From: an uncultured Anaerolineales bacterium
Lineage (GTDB): Bacteria; Chloroflexota; Anaerolineae; Anaerolineales; UBA6663
Reading direction: 5' to 3'
DNA length: 60,521 bases
NCBI GenBank assembly: GCA_937952305.1
Contig: CALFZO010000031.1
Coordinates: forward strand, 1-60,521
The notes below the pieces were generated by a model, which had not been told where the DNA came from, made no database searches, and saw only the letters and a program-made list of their open reading frames with translations. The position numbers were made by a program, and so were the translations under genes. Shown here one piece after another: positions 60,468-60,521 of the stretch; within the stretch, counting starts at the first letter, position 1, and each line of letters opens with the position of its first letter.

Positions 60468-60521
60468 TCAGCGGCCTTGCTTCAGCAGGTCGCGGATCTC
60501 ACCGAGCAGGGCCTCTTCCTT
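60468..60521 (-). CDS. mscL: Large-conductance mechanosensitive channel, C-terminal end only (partial)
   Basis: Only the last 17 codons are in the window. They read KEEALLGEIRDLLKQGR, which matches the conserved C-terminal helix of MscL (xLLxEIRDLL). The rest of the gene lies beyond the end of the window. It ends 16 bp before the alcohol dehydrogenase start. Confidence 0.75.
   Translation of the reverse strand, partial: KEEALLGEIRDLLKQGR

Overview
The window is about 60.5 kb of high-GC DNA, densely packed with genes in short operons on both strands. No rRNA, tRNA, CRISPR array, transposase or phage gene was recognised. The gene repertoire suggests a member of the Chloroflexota (Anaerolineae/Caldilineae-like): lipoprotein ABC binding proteins, a menaquinol-type cytochrome b complex with a fused multihaem cytochrome c, corrinoid methyltransferases and SbtA/SbtB. 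This assignment rests on gene style only, not on a marker gene.

Layout. (1) 1-6992, minus strand: two paralogous HerA-like ATPases (one cut by the window edge) flanking a low-complexity protein, a membrane-anchored phospholipase D-like protein and an inositol-monophosphatase-family enzyme. (2) 7344-18031, plus strand: one long operon with a SorC-type regulator, an acetoin-dehydrogenase-type E1 alpha/E1 beta/E2 set, a GutM-like protein, a glucitol-family PTS permease split into four genes (IIC, IIC2, IIB, IIA), a COG4091/DXR-II-type oxidoreductase, HPr and enzyme I. It ends at a strong bidirectional terminator. (3) 18130-22949, minus: a BMP-type nucleoside ABC importer. (4) 23476-27246, plus: a binding-protein-like protein, its paralogue fused to a von Willebrand A domain, and a membrane coiled-coil protein. 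(5) 27250-33347, minus: 2-aminoethylphosphonate uptake and degradation (ABC importer, PhnW, PhnX). (6) 33562-37329, plus: cytochrome b, Rieske protein and a six-haem cytochrome c. (7) 37391-45941: a glycosyltransferase/PAP2 cassette, a flavoprotein, DUF2207, CPBP protease-like, SurE, a uracil-DNA glycosylase-like protein and a DMT exporter. (8) 46201-56785: a corrinoid-dependent demethylation locus with a GntR regulator, three corrinoid proteins, DUF1638, a corrinoid activator, a methyl-H4folate methyltransferase, two UROD-family methyltransferases and an MFS transporter. (9) 56810-60521, minus: SbtA, SbtB-like PII protein and an orphan DNA methyltransferase in one unit, a small membrane protein, a zinc alcohol dehydrogenase and the last codons of MscL.

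How the parts may work together. The most interesting unit is region 2. It encodes a complete, self-contained phosphotransferase chain for an acyclic polyol, yet shows no ordinary hexitol-phosphate dehydrogenase. Instead it carries a relative of DXR-II and an enzyme complex of the kind that splits methyl-ketone acyloins. Together these predict a route in which an imported polyol phosphate, possibly 2-C-methyl-D-erythritol 4-phosphate, is oxidised and isomerised to an acyloin such as 1-deoxy-D-xylulose 5-phosphate. That would then be cleaved to acetyl-CoA and glyceraldehyde 3-phosphate. This is a hypothesis, built only from family chemistry and gene order. Regions 5 and 8 are accessory catabolic loci for phosphonate nitrogen/carbon and methyl groups, and region 4 is a poorly understood binding-protein/VWA cassette.
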